Shown here: positions 1-5,400 of the stretch, piece by piece | Numbering within the stretch: position 1 is the first letter of the stretch | Layout: each line of letters opens with the position of its first letter | Assembly: GCA_014728565.1 (NCBI GenBank) | Contig: WJLK01000059.1 | Span: 1-10,235 of the forward strand | Reading direction: 5' to 3' | DNA: 10,235 nucleotides | Source of the DNA: Candidatus Pacearchaeota archaeon | Lineage (GTDB): Archaea; Nanobdellota; Nanobdellia; Pacearchaeales; GW2011-AR1 | Program-made: the position numbers and the translations under genes | The notes under the pieces: generated by a model | What the model was told of the DNA's origin: nothing | Databases searched by the model: none | What the model saw: the letters and a program-made list of their open reading frames with translations, nothing else

Positions 1-1
1 A

Positions 2-193
2 AATAATTGGATTGACTGGGCTATTGCAGGTTTATTACTTGCAGGCTTAGCTGCATTTACTATTAGTAATTATTTTTCCTCTTTAGAATCTCAAGAATCT
101 ATGAAAAATCCTCAAAATACCGAATATAGACAGGAATTTAAGCCTAAAAGTAGTTATTCTGGCACTCAAAATTATGATAACTCTGTTATATAA
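2..193 (+). CDS. C-terminal part of a small membrane protein (5' end cut by window)
   Basis: A reading frame is open from the left edge to TAA at 191-193 and gives 63 residues. It begins NNWIDW and continues into one clear membrane helix (about residues 7-22, AIAGLLLAGLAAFTIS), followed by a polar tail rich in Ser, Asn, Gln and Tyr that ends in DNSVI. The only internal Met is at about residue 34, after the helix, so the true start lies outside the window. Codon use (TTA, AGA, GGT) matches the neighbours. The tail is probably soluble or disordered. The family is not recognised. The stop codon is the first triplet of an operator-like palindrome, so this gene runs directly into the regulatory-looking region before the next gene. 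Confidence 0.7.
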   Translation, partial: NNWIDWAIAGLLLAGLAAFTISNYFSSLESQESMKNPQNTEYRQEFKPKSSYSGTQNYDNSVI

Positions 194-233
194 ACACCTG
201 TTTAGATTTTAAACACCCTGTTAAAACACCTAA
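191..233. repeat. Tandem operator-like dyads (AAACACC(C)TGTT)
   Basis: TAAACA-CC-TGTTTA (191-204) is a perfect 6-bp inverted repeat with a 2-bp centre. About 19-20 bp on, AACA-CCC-TGTT (212-222) repeats the same core, and a further half-copy AAACACCT follows (224-231). Two-turn spacing of dyads suggests a protein bound on one DNA face, upstream of the gene at 320. The binding role is inferred from architecture only. A separate 6-bp inverted repeat, AGAGAT (239-244) with ATCTCT (255-260), lies just downstream. Confidence 0.45.
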
Positions 234-286
234 AAAATAGAGATTTTCCTTGACATCTCTTTATAAACCTTTCACTATTGGCAAGA

Positions 287-294
287 TTTAAATA
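287..294 (+). promoter_or_regulatory. TATA box of the gene at 320
   Basis: TTTAAATA starts 33 bases before ATG 320. It is preceded by TCACTATTGGCAAGA, which is closely shared with the promoter at 1247. This spacing puts transcription start at or next to the ATG, implying a leaderless message. Confidence 0.6.
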
Positions 295-319
295 CTAATA
301 ATAAGTGTATTTTTTAATA

Positions 320-622
320 ATGACAACATCATTAGATACACTAGAAATCAGTGAACCTCCAACACAAACCAGTTCTGGAATAAAGGTTTGTGGTTATGAT
401 TGTAGATGTTTACAAGGTCCTGAAGATGGTGATGAACATCCTTTTTGTGTTATTGTTGATCCAGAGTCAGGTCCTCAGAGAGAGTATGTTTGTTTTGGTG
501 AGAAATGTTATTATGGTTGCAGGGATGATGAGGTTCCAATGTTTTTTATTCCAAGGGTTGATGCAGAAAGAGATCCAGAAAGAGTAAGAAAGTCATCAAA
601 AAGATATGTGAATTTTAGCTAA
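320..622 (+). CDS. Small cysteine-rich protein, unknown function
   Basis: The product is 100 residues. The frame extends to GTG 305, but ATG 320 is chosen because it lies at the expected leaderless distance from TTTAAATA at 287. After about 20 Ser/Thr-rich residues comes a cysteine-rich core: C24, C28 and C30 (CGYDCRC), C43, then C58, C63 and C67 (CFGEKCYYGC). The tail is charged (DAERDPERVRKSSKRY). There is no signal peptide or membrane helix, so it is probably cytoplasmic. The paired cysteine clusters could bind a metal such as zinc, but the spacing matches no family I know and seven cysteines is an odd number for a simple finger. It is the first of three small rightward genes, each with its own promoter and each followed by tandem repeats. 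The stop TAA overlaps the repeat at 617. Confidence 0.75.
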   Translation: MTTSLDTLEISEPPTQTSSGIKVCGYDCRCLQGPEDGDEHPFCVIVDPESGPQREYVCFGEKCYYGCRDDEVPMFFIPRVDAERDPERVRKSSKRYVNFS

Positions 623-657
623 AACTTCTTATCAATAATTAAAACTTCTTGCATACA
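617..657. repeat. Tandem 20-bp repeat, copy 1 (GCTAAAACTT family)
   Basis: Two units, GCTAAAACTTCTTATC (618-633) and TTAAAACTTCTTGCAT (639-654), are spaced exactly 20 bp. The first begins inside the stop codon of the gene at 320. The same pair recurs at 1166 and 2031. The best unit of the family is a perfect dyad, so these look like binding sites. They lie about 90 bp before the TATA box at 747. Confidence 0.6.
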
Positions 658-746
658 AAGAGTAGTTACTAAAATACCTCTTTTTATCAATTTAAACACT
701 ACAAAACTAAAAATTAATAATCATAATATCAAAAATCACAACAATC

Positions 747-754
747 TTTAATAA
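747..754 (+). promoter_or_regulatory. TATA box of the gene at 776
   Basis: TTTAATAA starts 29 bases before ATG 776. The upstream ATCACAACAATC resembles the TCAC...CAATC stretch before the box at 1247. Confidence 0.55.
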
Positions 755-775
755 CCTGCATAACACTCTTCTCTT

Positions 776-1165
776 ATGCCAAGAAGCAGGGTTTATAGAT
801 ACAGCAGTAACTCCTGTGACAGTTTCACAATACACTCTCCTGATAACAGGACAATAGGAGTTGTTAGTGTAAAGGAAAATGGACCTAGATATTCTTTAAG
901 TATCTCAGATCAGAGAGTTCCTGGACACCCAAGTAGAAAAGTAATGTCTGAGGATTATGAACAGCAGGAACTTTTATTAATTGCAGAAAAAATTGCTGGA
1001 AATTTAGCAGCTGATTATGATGATTATGGTCCTAAACCTGGAAGAAGTTTAAGAGAACTTACAGAATCTGCTTCAGCTTCAAGAGATATTGCAGGCCCAG
1101 CATACACAGCAGGTAACATTGAACTAGACCATGGGCTTGAGCCAAAACTTCCTGATGACCTCTAG
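776..1165 (+). CDS. Small polar protein, unknown function
   Basis: The product is 129 residues from ATG 776, placed for a leaderless start 29 bases after TTTAATAA; the stop is TAG. Residues 1-50 look like beta strands (YRYSSNSCDSFTIHS, RTIGVVSVKENG, PRYSLSIS). About residues 58-80 form an acidic helix (SEDYEQQELLLIAEKIAGNLAADYD), and the last 45 residues are loose and rich in Pro, Gly, Ala and Ser. It has no membrane segment or signal peptide. The order strands, helix, disordered tail suggests a small soluble protein, but no family is recognised. The last codons (GCCAAAACTTCC at 1142-1153) resemble the repeat unit that follows the gene, so the repeat may have grown into the coding end. Confidence 0.7.
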   Translation: MPRSRVYRYSSNSCDSFTIHSPDNRTIGVVSVKENGPRYSLSISDQRVPGHPSRKVMSEDYEQQELLLIAEKIAGNLAADYDDYGPKPGRSLRELTESASASRDIAGPAYTAGNIELDHGLEPKLPDDL

Positions 1166-1203
1166 CTAAAACTTCCTAGCAAAGATAAAAACTTTTTGCA
1201 TGT
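1164..1203. repeat. Tandem 20-bp repeat, copy 2 (GCTAAAACTT family)
   Basis: GCTAAAACTTCCTAGC (1166-1181) and ATAAAAACTTTTTGCA (1185-1200) have their central C at 1172 and 1192, 20 bp apart. A third related unit lies 24 bp upstream inside the coding end (C at 1148). The TAG stop of the gene at 776 overlaps the array. It ends about 45 bp before the TATA box at 1247. Confidence 0.6.
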
Positions 1204-1246
1204 GTAAAAATAACAAAAATTCAAAAAATTATCACTATTGACAATC

Positions 1247-1254
1247 CTTAAATA
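1247..1254 (+). promoter_or_regulatory. TATA box of the gene at 1276
   Basis: CTTAAATA starts 29 bases before ATG 1276. It is preceded by TCACTATTGACAATC, nearly the same as the block before the box at 287 and at the same 11-bp distance. Confidence 0.6.
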
Positions 1255-1275
1255 TTTCCTATACTTTAATATTCA

Positions 1276-1488
1276 ATGACTAAAAAAAGACCTCTTGAAG
1301 ATGATTTAGATTCTTCTTCAAAAAGTTCTTCAGAAGCAGTTCTTGACACAAGTTATGCTTTAACAGATTCAGGAATGCCAATTCCCCTAGGACCTGGTGA
1401 TCCTAGAAGAACAGGAGTTCAAGGAAGACAAAGAAGGCAATACCCTCCAAGGGATTCTTATGATTATTTAACACCAGCGCTCAAATAG
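1276..1488 (+). CDS. Small disordered basic/acidic protein, unknown function
   Basis: The product is 70 residues from ATG 1276, with a well-placed TATA box and a TAG stop. The first part is charged and Ser-rich (DDLDSSSKSSSEAVLD), the middle is Pro/Gly-rich (MPIPLGPGDPRR) and the end is basic and Tyr-rich (GRQRRQYPPRDSYDYL). No hydrophobic core is visible, so it is probably disordered and could bind nucleic acid or a protein partner; this is composition only. Beyond the stop, the -1 frame stays open for 16 codons and reads plausibly (SAQIAQLDPNYLK), so the true C terminus may differ by a one-base shift near 1465-1480. That is a weak signal because the stretch is short. Confidence 0.6.
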   Translation: MTKKRPLEDDLDSSSKSSSEAVLDTSYALTDSGMPIPLGPGDPRRTGVQGRQRRQYPPRDSYDYLTPALK

Positions 1489-1499
1489 CACAATTAGAT

Positions 1500-1529
1500 C
1501 CCAATTATCTGAAATAATTCCCATTATCA
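1500..1529. repeat. Short 20-bp-spaced direct repeat (CCCAATTATC / CCCATTATC)
   Basis: CCCAATTATC (1500-1509) recurs as CCCATTATC (1520-1528), exactly 20 bp on, just after the gene at 1276. The sequence differs from the GCTAAAACTT family, but the two-turn spacing is the same. The rest of the gap to 1624 shows no gene. Confidence 0.35.
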
Positions 1530-1624
1530 AATAAAAATATGCCCTCAGAAGGCTTTAAAATGCGTTTTTCAGCCACCTATGACTTTTATGTGTAAGAAGT
1601 TCGTACAAGGTACATTATCAGAAA

Positions 1625-1950
1625 TCAAGGATTTTTAGCTTCAGAACCAACCAAAAGTCCAACAAGTTGAGTGTTATCATCAGACCCACCAACTATCACT
1701 GCTCCTTCTAATGTAGCACAAAACCCAATTGATGAGCATACTAAAACTGGTTTGCAAACACTCCTTTTTTCAGATAGAGGCATTCTTGTCCAGGTTCTAT
1801 TTCTTCTGGCCAACCTCCCCATCCGTTATGATGTTGCCCACAACCTTCTTTCCCTCCAAAACAGTCATAGTGCCAGCAATCTTCATGACAAGGAGGTCTT
1901 GCTCCTGGATATCTACCTAAATCATGACTCATATTACAAAACCCGCTCAT
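1625..1950 (-). pseudogene. Frameshifted small Cys/His-rich protein with hydrophobic tail
   Basis: The zero frame starts at ATG 1950 (or ATG 1932, which is about 30 bases from an AT-rich TATA-like stretch at 1958-1970) and stops at 1741. It encodes a Cys/His/Trp/Gly-rich domain (PPCHEDCWHYDC, CGQHHNGWGGWP), a composition unlikely by chance in AT-rich DNA. Reading on in the -1 frame from the run of six A (plus-strand T6 at 1765-1770) gives 46 more residues with hydrophobic stretches (CKPVLVCSSIGFCATLEGAVIVGG, QLVGLLVG) to TGA at 1625. One more A would join the two parts into a 108-residue protein. The layout, polar N-terminal part then hydrophobic tail, matches the genes at 4712 and 7875. It could be a pseudogene, an assembly error or a programmed -1 shift. 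The Cys/His cluster might bind a metal. It is the only leftward gene in the first 4.2 kb. Confidence 0.6.
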
Positions 1951-2030
1951 TCAAACCTTAAATATTTTATTACAATCAATTACCAAATTCAAAAAAGCAA
2001 TTTAGCTCTCCAGAGGTGATAAATTGCCAT

Positions 2031-2070
2031 GCTAAAACATCCAAGCAAAGCTAAAAACTTTTAGCATACA
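2031..2070. repeat. Tandem repeat, copy 3, with a perfect dyad next to an orphan TATA box
   Basis: GCTAAAACATCCAAGC (2031-2046) is followed by GCTAAAA-AC-TTTTAGC (2050-2065), a perfect 7-bp inverted repeat with a 2-bp centre; the central C bases (2038, 2058) are 20 bp apart. TTTAAATA follows at 2071-2078, as an operator next to a promoter would. No start codon sits 27-34 bases after that box, so it is either a relic or serves a non-coding transcript. Confidence 0.6.
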
Positions 2071-2200
2071 TTTAAATACTGATATTCTCCAAAAGCTGTT
2101 ATTTGCTCTGCCATTTTTGACATATCTTAAAAATACTAATATATAAATATTTCTAAAATTTTATGTATATACAAAATATATACCTAATTTTAATAGCAAG

Positions 2201-2208
2201 ATTTAAAT
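2201..2208 (+). promoter_or_regulatory. TATA box that decides the start of the gene at 2232
   Basis: ATTTAAAT within GCAAGATTTAAAT, a 13-base match to the promoter at 282-294, starts about 30 bases before ATG 2232. An earlier in-frame ATG at 2163 would add 23 hydrophobic AT-rich residues. It has its own weaker box, CTTAAAAATA at 2126-2135. Confidence 0.6.
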
Positions 2209-2231
2209 TATTCTTTTGTAAAAACCTAATT

Positions 2232-2639
2232 ATGATACTAGCAATAGACTCTCTTCAACCAGAGGAATATTTTTTAAGTCAGAGGAAATTAGCAAGAATT
2301 AGATGGAATCACTATCATGGATTTTTAATACCTCCGCCAAGAGTTATTGAAATACCCTCTAGAAGTAGAAGAACTATAATTGATGGAAATCACAGAACCT
2401 ATGTCAGATATGAACAAGGTCACTCAGAGATTGAGGTCGATTATCAGGGAAAAAGAAGCTTTGATCTAGCTGATGAAGTAGTTAGAAGAGGAATAACAAG
2501 AATATCAGATCTTGCACACCATATACTCACCCATGTTGACTGGTTAGAGTCATGTTCCTGTTCAGCAAATTCTAAAGATGCCTTGCCTGATAAAGAGTTT
2601 TTTAAATTATATCCTGGAGTAGAAGATTTTTTGTATTAA
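2232..2639 (+). CDS. ParB/sulfiredoxin-like protein with DGNHR motif
   Basis: The product is 135 residues from ATG 2232, chosen from the promoter; a 158-residue form from ATG 2163 is possible. A basic stretch (about residues 18-30, RKLARIRWNHYHG) is followed by PPPRVIEIP and then TIIDGNHRTYVRYEQG (residues 48-63). A strand leading to D-G-N/H-x-R followed by a helix ending in Gly is the signature of the ParB/Srx nuclease-like fold (known examples read DGHRR or DGNHR then ..A...G). The remainder is helical (DLADEVVRRGITRISDLAHHILTHVDW), with CSC at 108-110. I infer a small ParB-like domain protein, perhaps DNA- or nucleotide-binding. There is no partner ParA nearby, so a partition role is not supported. 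Confidence 0.7.
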   Translation: MILAIDSLQPEEYFLSQRKLARIRWNHYHGFLIPPPRVIEIPSRSRRTIIDGNHRTYVRYEQGHSEIEVDYQGKRSFDLADEVVRRGITRISDLAHHILTHVDWLESCSCSANSKDALPDKEFFKLYPGVEDFLY

Positions 2640-2698
2640 TTTAAATTCAGTATTTTACAAAAAGTTTTCACTCTAACTTAAACAATCTTTCTGCATTT

Positions 2699-2857
2699 TT
2701 ATAAAAAAACAACTCCTTCTCCTCTTTTTAAAGTTTCAAGAGGCATCTGCCATTAATCAAAATCCATTATACTGTTTTTCACTATGTTTTCTTTATTAGG
2801 GCAGTAATACTCGCTGTCTCTTGCATATTCAATGGTTTTTACTAATTCCCCTGCTTC
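2699..2857 (-). pseudogene. Remnant resembling a transglutaminase-like cysteine protease
   Basis: On the minus strand a coding-like stretch reads EAGELVKTIEYARDSEYY...MDFD, then TAA at 2755-2753, then in the same frame WQMPLETLKRGEG before it is lost. The order Y..D...Y, D(x)WQ-P-ETL-rGxG resembles the region just before the catalytic Cys of transglutaminase-like cysteine proteases, where the family typically continues GDCED. Here the Cys is missing and the frame ends at 2699. The stop sits where the family often has an aromatic residue before WQ, so a Tyr codon changed to TAA would explain it. A further open stretch upstream on this strand (about 2840-2976, CFGRFRRFLDSQDAWYL) may be another part. 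The family match is from memory of the motif. Confidence 0.4.
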
Positions 2858-2916
2858 CTAAAAGAAAGGTTACCAGGAATTGAAGGATGCACACAGCAAG
2901 ATACCATGCATCCTGA

Positions 2917-3099
2917 CTGTCTAAAAATCTTCTAAATCTTCCAAAGCATCTTGCATCAGCAGAAGAAACATCTGCTTATAAAGGAAGATGGACTGATAGC
3001 AATTTTTTCATTGATAATCCAAAAACAGGAAATATAAAAGTATTGTGGATTTTAGAATTTCACAATAGTTTTTTAAACCCTTATTTTTTTGAGCATTAG
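2917..3099 (+). pseudogene. Open 60-codon stretch without a start codon, probable gene remnant
   Basis: Between TGA at 2914 and TAG at 3097 the plus strand is open and reads as natural protein (SAEETSAYKGRWTDSNFFIDNP, then TGNIKVLWILEFHN), with the AGA, GGA and GAT codons typical of the window. There is no ATG, GTG or TTG near its beginning. It ends 7 bases before ATG 3106 and contains that gene's TATA box, so it cannot belong to that gene's leaderless message. The best reading is the 3' end of a lost gene. Its product is not recognised. The opposite strand is also partly open at its 5' end (2840-2976), so strand assignment there is uncertain. Confidence 0.4.
3072..3079 (+). promoter_or_regulatory. 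TATA box of the gene at 3106
   Basis: TTTAAACC starts 34 bases before ATG 3106. TTTCACAATAG lies just upstream and resembles the TCAC element before other boxes in the window. Confidence 0.5.
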
Positions 3100-3105
3100 A
3101 ATAGA

Positions 3106-4188
3106 ATGGTATTGCAAGTAACTTCGCTTTCAGAGAATCCACTTACTGGAATGTATGAGGATTTTCAGAAACCAGATACTCATAAGAAGAGTTTTTCTTA
3201 TTATTCTGCTTATGAAAGAGAGTTCCCTGATAGAGGATTATTTCATGAACCAGGAGAGGAATTTTCAGTAGGTTCTGTAATACTTGCCTTTCAGAGAAGT
3301 GAATTTTCAAAAGCTCTGGAGCTTACAACAGGTTCTCCTGTATCTTTAAAAGTCCTGGATGAAAAAGAGATTGGTGTTAGAGCCTGGCAGGACGAGGAAA
3401 TAGGAAGACTAACTGTTATTCCTGATAGTGTCTGTTATATAGGAGCTATAGAGCCTGGAAAAAATTCCTATCTTAGATACTGCAGATACTCTGGAAGAAC
3501 TGATAAAAAGGATTTTCCTTTTGATTTATCACTGATACATCGTTTTAGGCTTTCTAAAGAATTTTTTCCATCCTGGATTGAGAGAAACAGGGCTGTTTAT
3601 GATAATCAGGTTAGAAAAAGAGATTTGCATCACTTTTTTTCAAGACTAAGAGATTTTGAGGAATTAGAACTTCCTACTGGAGAGGATTTAAATGAATTTT
3701 TAGCAGGATATGTAAAAAGAGAGGGTTATGTACCACAGCACTATACTCTTAGAAGTCCTGGAAAATCCAGATATTCTGAAGGTTTAGCAGACTATACTTT
3801 TGTACTTGACTCTAGACATGCACTAGGGCTTGCTTATAAAGGAAGATGTGCTGCTGTTCTTAGTTTTGATGTTACAGGAGATGTGTGGGAGACTCACTCT
3901 TTTCAGGGTGCTGAAAGAAAAAAAGCAAAAAAATCAGGAGTTAGCAGAGCATTTTTAAATCTTAACTGGACAAATGCCCTGGTTGACCTGTCAGTTAGAT
4001 ATGCAAGAGCTTTAAACTTCAGAGAGATAAGAATAGTTCCTGCAGAAGAAAACATAAACAGAGGAAATCCTCGGTTTGTTTTAGAAAGAGTTCAGAGTAC
4101 AATCGACAGAACAGCAGAAACCTGTGGTTTTCAGTATGATCCTCAGATGAAAAGATATGTTCTCCAGCTTTCACAAACTTGTGCTTAA
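3106..4188 (+). CDS. GNAT-fold-like protein, substrate unknown
   Basis: The product is 360 residues from ATG 3106. The N-terminal 200 residues are mixed and not recognised, with an aromatic stretch (SYYSAYEREF) and a helical linker (KRDLHHFFSRLRDFEEL, 171-187). The C-terminal part has a GNAT-like order: strand GLAYKGRCAAVLSFDV (241-256), strand WETHSFQG (261-268), basic loop RKKAKKSGVSR, helix WTNALVDLSVRYARALNF (288-305), strand REIRIVP, and a final AETCGFQYDPQMKRYVLQL (337-355), where GF-xxD and a last strand are typical of an acetyltransferase end. The canonical acetyl-CoA loop (Q/RxxGxG/A) is not clean; FQGAERKKAKKSG may replace it, so activity is uncertain. It is cytoplasmic by composition and has its own promoter. 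The next gene converges, with 23 bases between the two stops. It could instead be a distant, non-catalytic GNAT relative. Confidence 0.8.
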   Translation: MVLQVTSLSENPLTGMYEDFQKPDTHKKSFSYYSAYEREFPDRGLFHEPGEEFSVGSVILAFQRSEFSKALELTTGSPVSLKVLDEKEIGVRAWQDEEIGRLTVIPDSVCYIGAIEPGKNSYLRYCRYSGRTDKKDFPFDLSLIHRFRLSKEFFPSWIERNRAVYDNQVRKRDLHHFFSRLRDFEELELPTGEDLNEFLAGYVKREGYVPQHYTLRSPGKSRYSEGLADYTFVLDSRHALGLAYKGRCAAVLSFDVTGDVWETHSFQGAERKKAKKSGVSRAFLNLNWTNALVDLSVRYARALNFREIRIVPAEENINRGNPRFVLERVQSTIDRTAETCGFQYDPQMKRYVLQLSQTCA

Positions 4189-4211
4189 AATCCTTCCATA
4201 AATATTTTCTA

Positions 4212-4676
4212 TTAACTCTCTCCAAACCATTCAGGAGACTTAAGTCCTCTCAATATTCTAAGTTGAGGATTCAGATGAACACATATCTCTCTACTTGTTC
4301 CATTACAGGTTGTTTCAAGGGTTTCTCCTCCATATCCACACATATTTCTAAGTTCAAGATCTAAATTATCTGTTAATAATGATTCTGTTCTAGCTCTGAA
4401 AGCAGGAGTAAAATGAGCGCAAAAACCATAATCCTGCCCACTTCTCTGTTGCATTCCATAAAAAAATCTTTCTCTAATCCAAAAACTCTGATATTCACCC
4501 TGATTTATTCCAAACTCATCTAAATATTCTAAAATATACTTCTCTAAAACTCTCCAACGAGATTTCCAATCACCTGATGATTTTAAAACTCCCTTTAATC
4601 TAGCATCTGCCTCTACTCTCTCAAACATTGCTTCAAGAACTTTGTCAGAATCTTCAACAGTTTTTATATTTTTCAT
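4212..4676 (-). CDS. Soluble protein of unknown function, 154 residues
   Basis: It starts at ATG 4676, 29 bases after TTTAAAAA, and ends with TAA. The N-terminal half is strongly helical and charged (DKVLEAMFERVEADARLKGVL; WRVLEKYILEYLDEFGI). The C-terminal half holds four cysteines (C86, C113, C124, C132) and aromatic or His residues (DYGFCAHFTPAF, MCGYGGETL, CNGTSREICVHLNP), which might form a metal site or disulfides. No signal peptide or membrane helix is present. No family is recognised. It is the first gene from the left of a five-gene leftward block in which most genes have their own TATA box, so these are probably separate transcripts rather than one operon. Confidence 0.75.
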   Translation of the reverse strand: MKNIKTVEDSDKVLEAMFERVEADARLKGVLKSSGDWKSRWRVLEKYILEYLDEFGINQGEYQSFWIRERFFYGMQQRSGQDYGFCAHFTPAFRARTESLLTDNLDLELRNMCGYGGETLETTCNGTSREICVHLNPQLRILRGLKSPEWFGES

Positions 4677-4697
4677 GGACTAAAAATAATGTTTTGG

Positions 4698-4705
4698 TTT
4701 TTAAA
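4698..4705 (-). promoter_or_regulatory. TATA box of the gene at 4676
   Basis: On the minus strand TTTAAAAA (followed by CC) starts 29 bases before the ATG, the same box and spacing as for the gene starting at 5776. Confidence 0.55.
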
Positions 4706-4711
4706 TTATCT

Positions 4712-4942
4712 TCAAGTAAATAGATATCTAAATGCCCCATAGAGCAGGCATGAACCTGAACCTACAAAACTAAGCCCTCCAACTAATGCAACAAGACAAC
4801 CAGTATTTTCTCTAGGTTGACCTATACTACTATCCTTACAACCTCCAGGATAATCTGGATCACCAGGATAAGCCCAGTTAGCTCGAGAATCAGATCCTCC
4901 TCCTACATAGACAGGCTCATCATCAGATTCATATCCTTCCAT
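4712..4942 (-). CDS. Small protein with C-terminal membrane helix, unknown function
   Basis: The product is 76 residues from ATG 4942, 29 bases after TTTAAATA. Residues 1-46 are acidic and rich in Gly, Tyr and Pro (ESDDEPVYVGGG, YPGDPDYPGGC). Residues 49-74 form one hydrophobic segment (CLVALVGGLSFVGSG, then CLLYGAFRYLF), and the protein stops 2 residues later, so a tail-anchored type is likely. There are three cysteines (35, 49, 65). The frame ends with TGA. The gene is intact, unlike two similarly built genes at 1625 and 7875. A loose likeness of NTGCLVALVGG to NTQLVGLLVGS in the shifted tail at 1625 may mean relation, but the match is short. Gly/Ser-rich hydrophobic tails also occur in small toxins and holin-like proteins, but nothing else supports that. 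Confidence 0.65.
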   Translation of the reverse strand: MEGYESDDEPVYVGGGSDSRANWAYPGDPDYPGGCKDSSIGQPRENTGCLVALVGGLSFVGSGSCLLYGAFRYLFT

Positions 4943-4963
4943 TAAAAAGATAAGAATTCAAAT

Positions 4964-4971
4964 TATTTAAA
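4964..4971 (-). promoter_or_regulatory. TATA box of the gene at 4942
   Basis: Minus-strand TTTAAATA starts 29 bases before the ATG. The surrounding 19 bases (AATTTTTAAATAATTTGAA) are the same as in the promoter at 6747, suggesting co-regulation or recent copying. Confidence 0.65.
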
Positions 4972-5012
4972 AATTTATGCAATTTCTAATATAATTGTTT
5001 TATAAAAAATCT

Positions 5013-5336
5013 TTACTGCAAACCTCTGCCATCAAGATAAATCCCTGTAATTCCTTTTTCTTCAGCTACTGCTTCAATCTCTCTGATTTCAGGAGGTGTT
5101 AATCTAGAAATAAAACTATGAACATGAACTTCATGAGAATAAGGTCTATCTCCAAATATCTCCTCCATACCTTGAGTATAATCAGCATAGGTAACAGAAA
5201 CCCCTATCTCTGTTGTATCTTCAGCAATATCTAATTTCCTGGCAAGACCTGTTGAGATAACCTCATCTCTTTTTGCAGGCCCTCTAGAAATAACCCTATA
5301 AGACTCCTCATTATCAGGGGAAGTTTCATCAGCCAT
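5013..5336 (-). CDS. Small acidic soluble protein, unknown function
   Basis: The product is 107 residues from ATG 5336 to TAA. The order is an acidic start (MADETSPDNEES), a strand-loop section (YRVISRGPAKRDEVIS, EIGVSVTYADYTQGMEEIF), then HEVHVHSFISRLTPPEIREIEAVAEEKGITGIYLDGRG, where a strand, helix, strand end is visible. The final part resembles a ferredoxin-like or swapped beta-alpha-beta unit, but no family is recognised. There is no membrane segment. No clear TATA box lies 27-34 bases before the ATG; TTTTATAAAA at 5387-5396 could drive it with a short leader, or it could be read through from the gene that ends at 5401, 64 bases upstream. No Shine-Dalgarno sequence is visible. Confidence 0.7.
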   Translation of the reverse strand: MADETSPDNEESYRVISRGPAKRDEVISTGLARKLDIAEDTTEIGVSVTYADYTQGMEEIFGDRPYSHEVHVHSFISRLTPPEIREIEAVAEEKGITGIYLDGRGLQ

Positions 5337-5400
5337 TTTATAAGTTTTACTTTACAATAAGGAATAAGAAGTATTTAGATTTATTGTTTTATAAAATCAT

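Noticed and set aside
194..304. TTTATAAACC at 260-269 as the promoter of the cysteine-rich gene
   Set aside because: It would place the transcript start near 289, about 30 bases before the ATG with no ribosome binding site; TTTAAATA at 287 fits the spacing of the other genes.
1671..1961. Rightward open frames of 96 and 63 codons
   Set aside because: They are mirror images of the Cys/His-rich leftward gene; their residues (many Leu, Ser and His with no pattern) and the lack of a promoter make them shadows.
617..2070. CRISPR array
   Set aside because: Units are 20 bp back to back with no unique spacers, occur in pairs, and no cas gene is present.
2885..2913. GGATGCA...TGCATCC hairpin as a terminator or attachment site
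   Set aside because: A 7-bp stem with a 15-base loop in decayed coding DNA, with no T run, no flanking repeat and no partner site.
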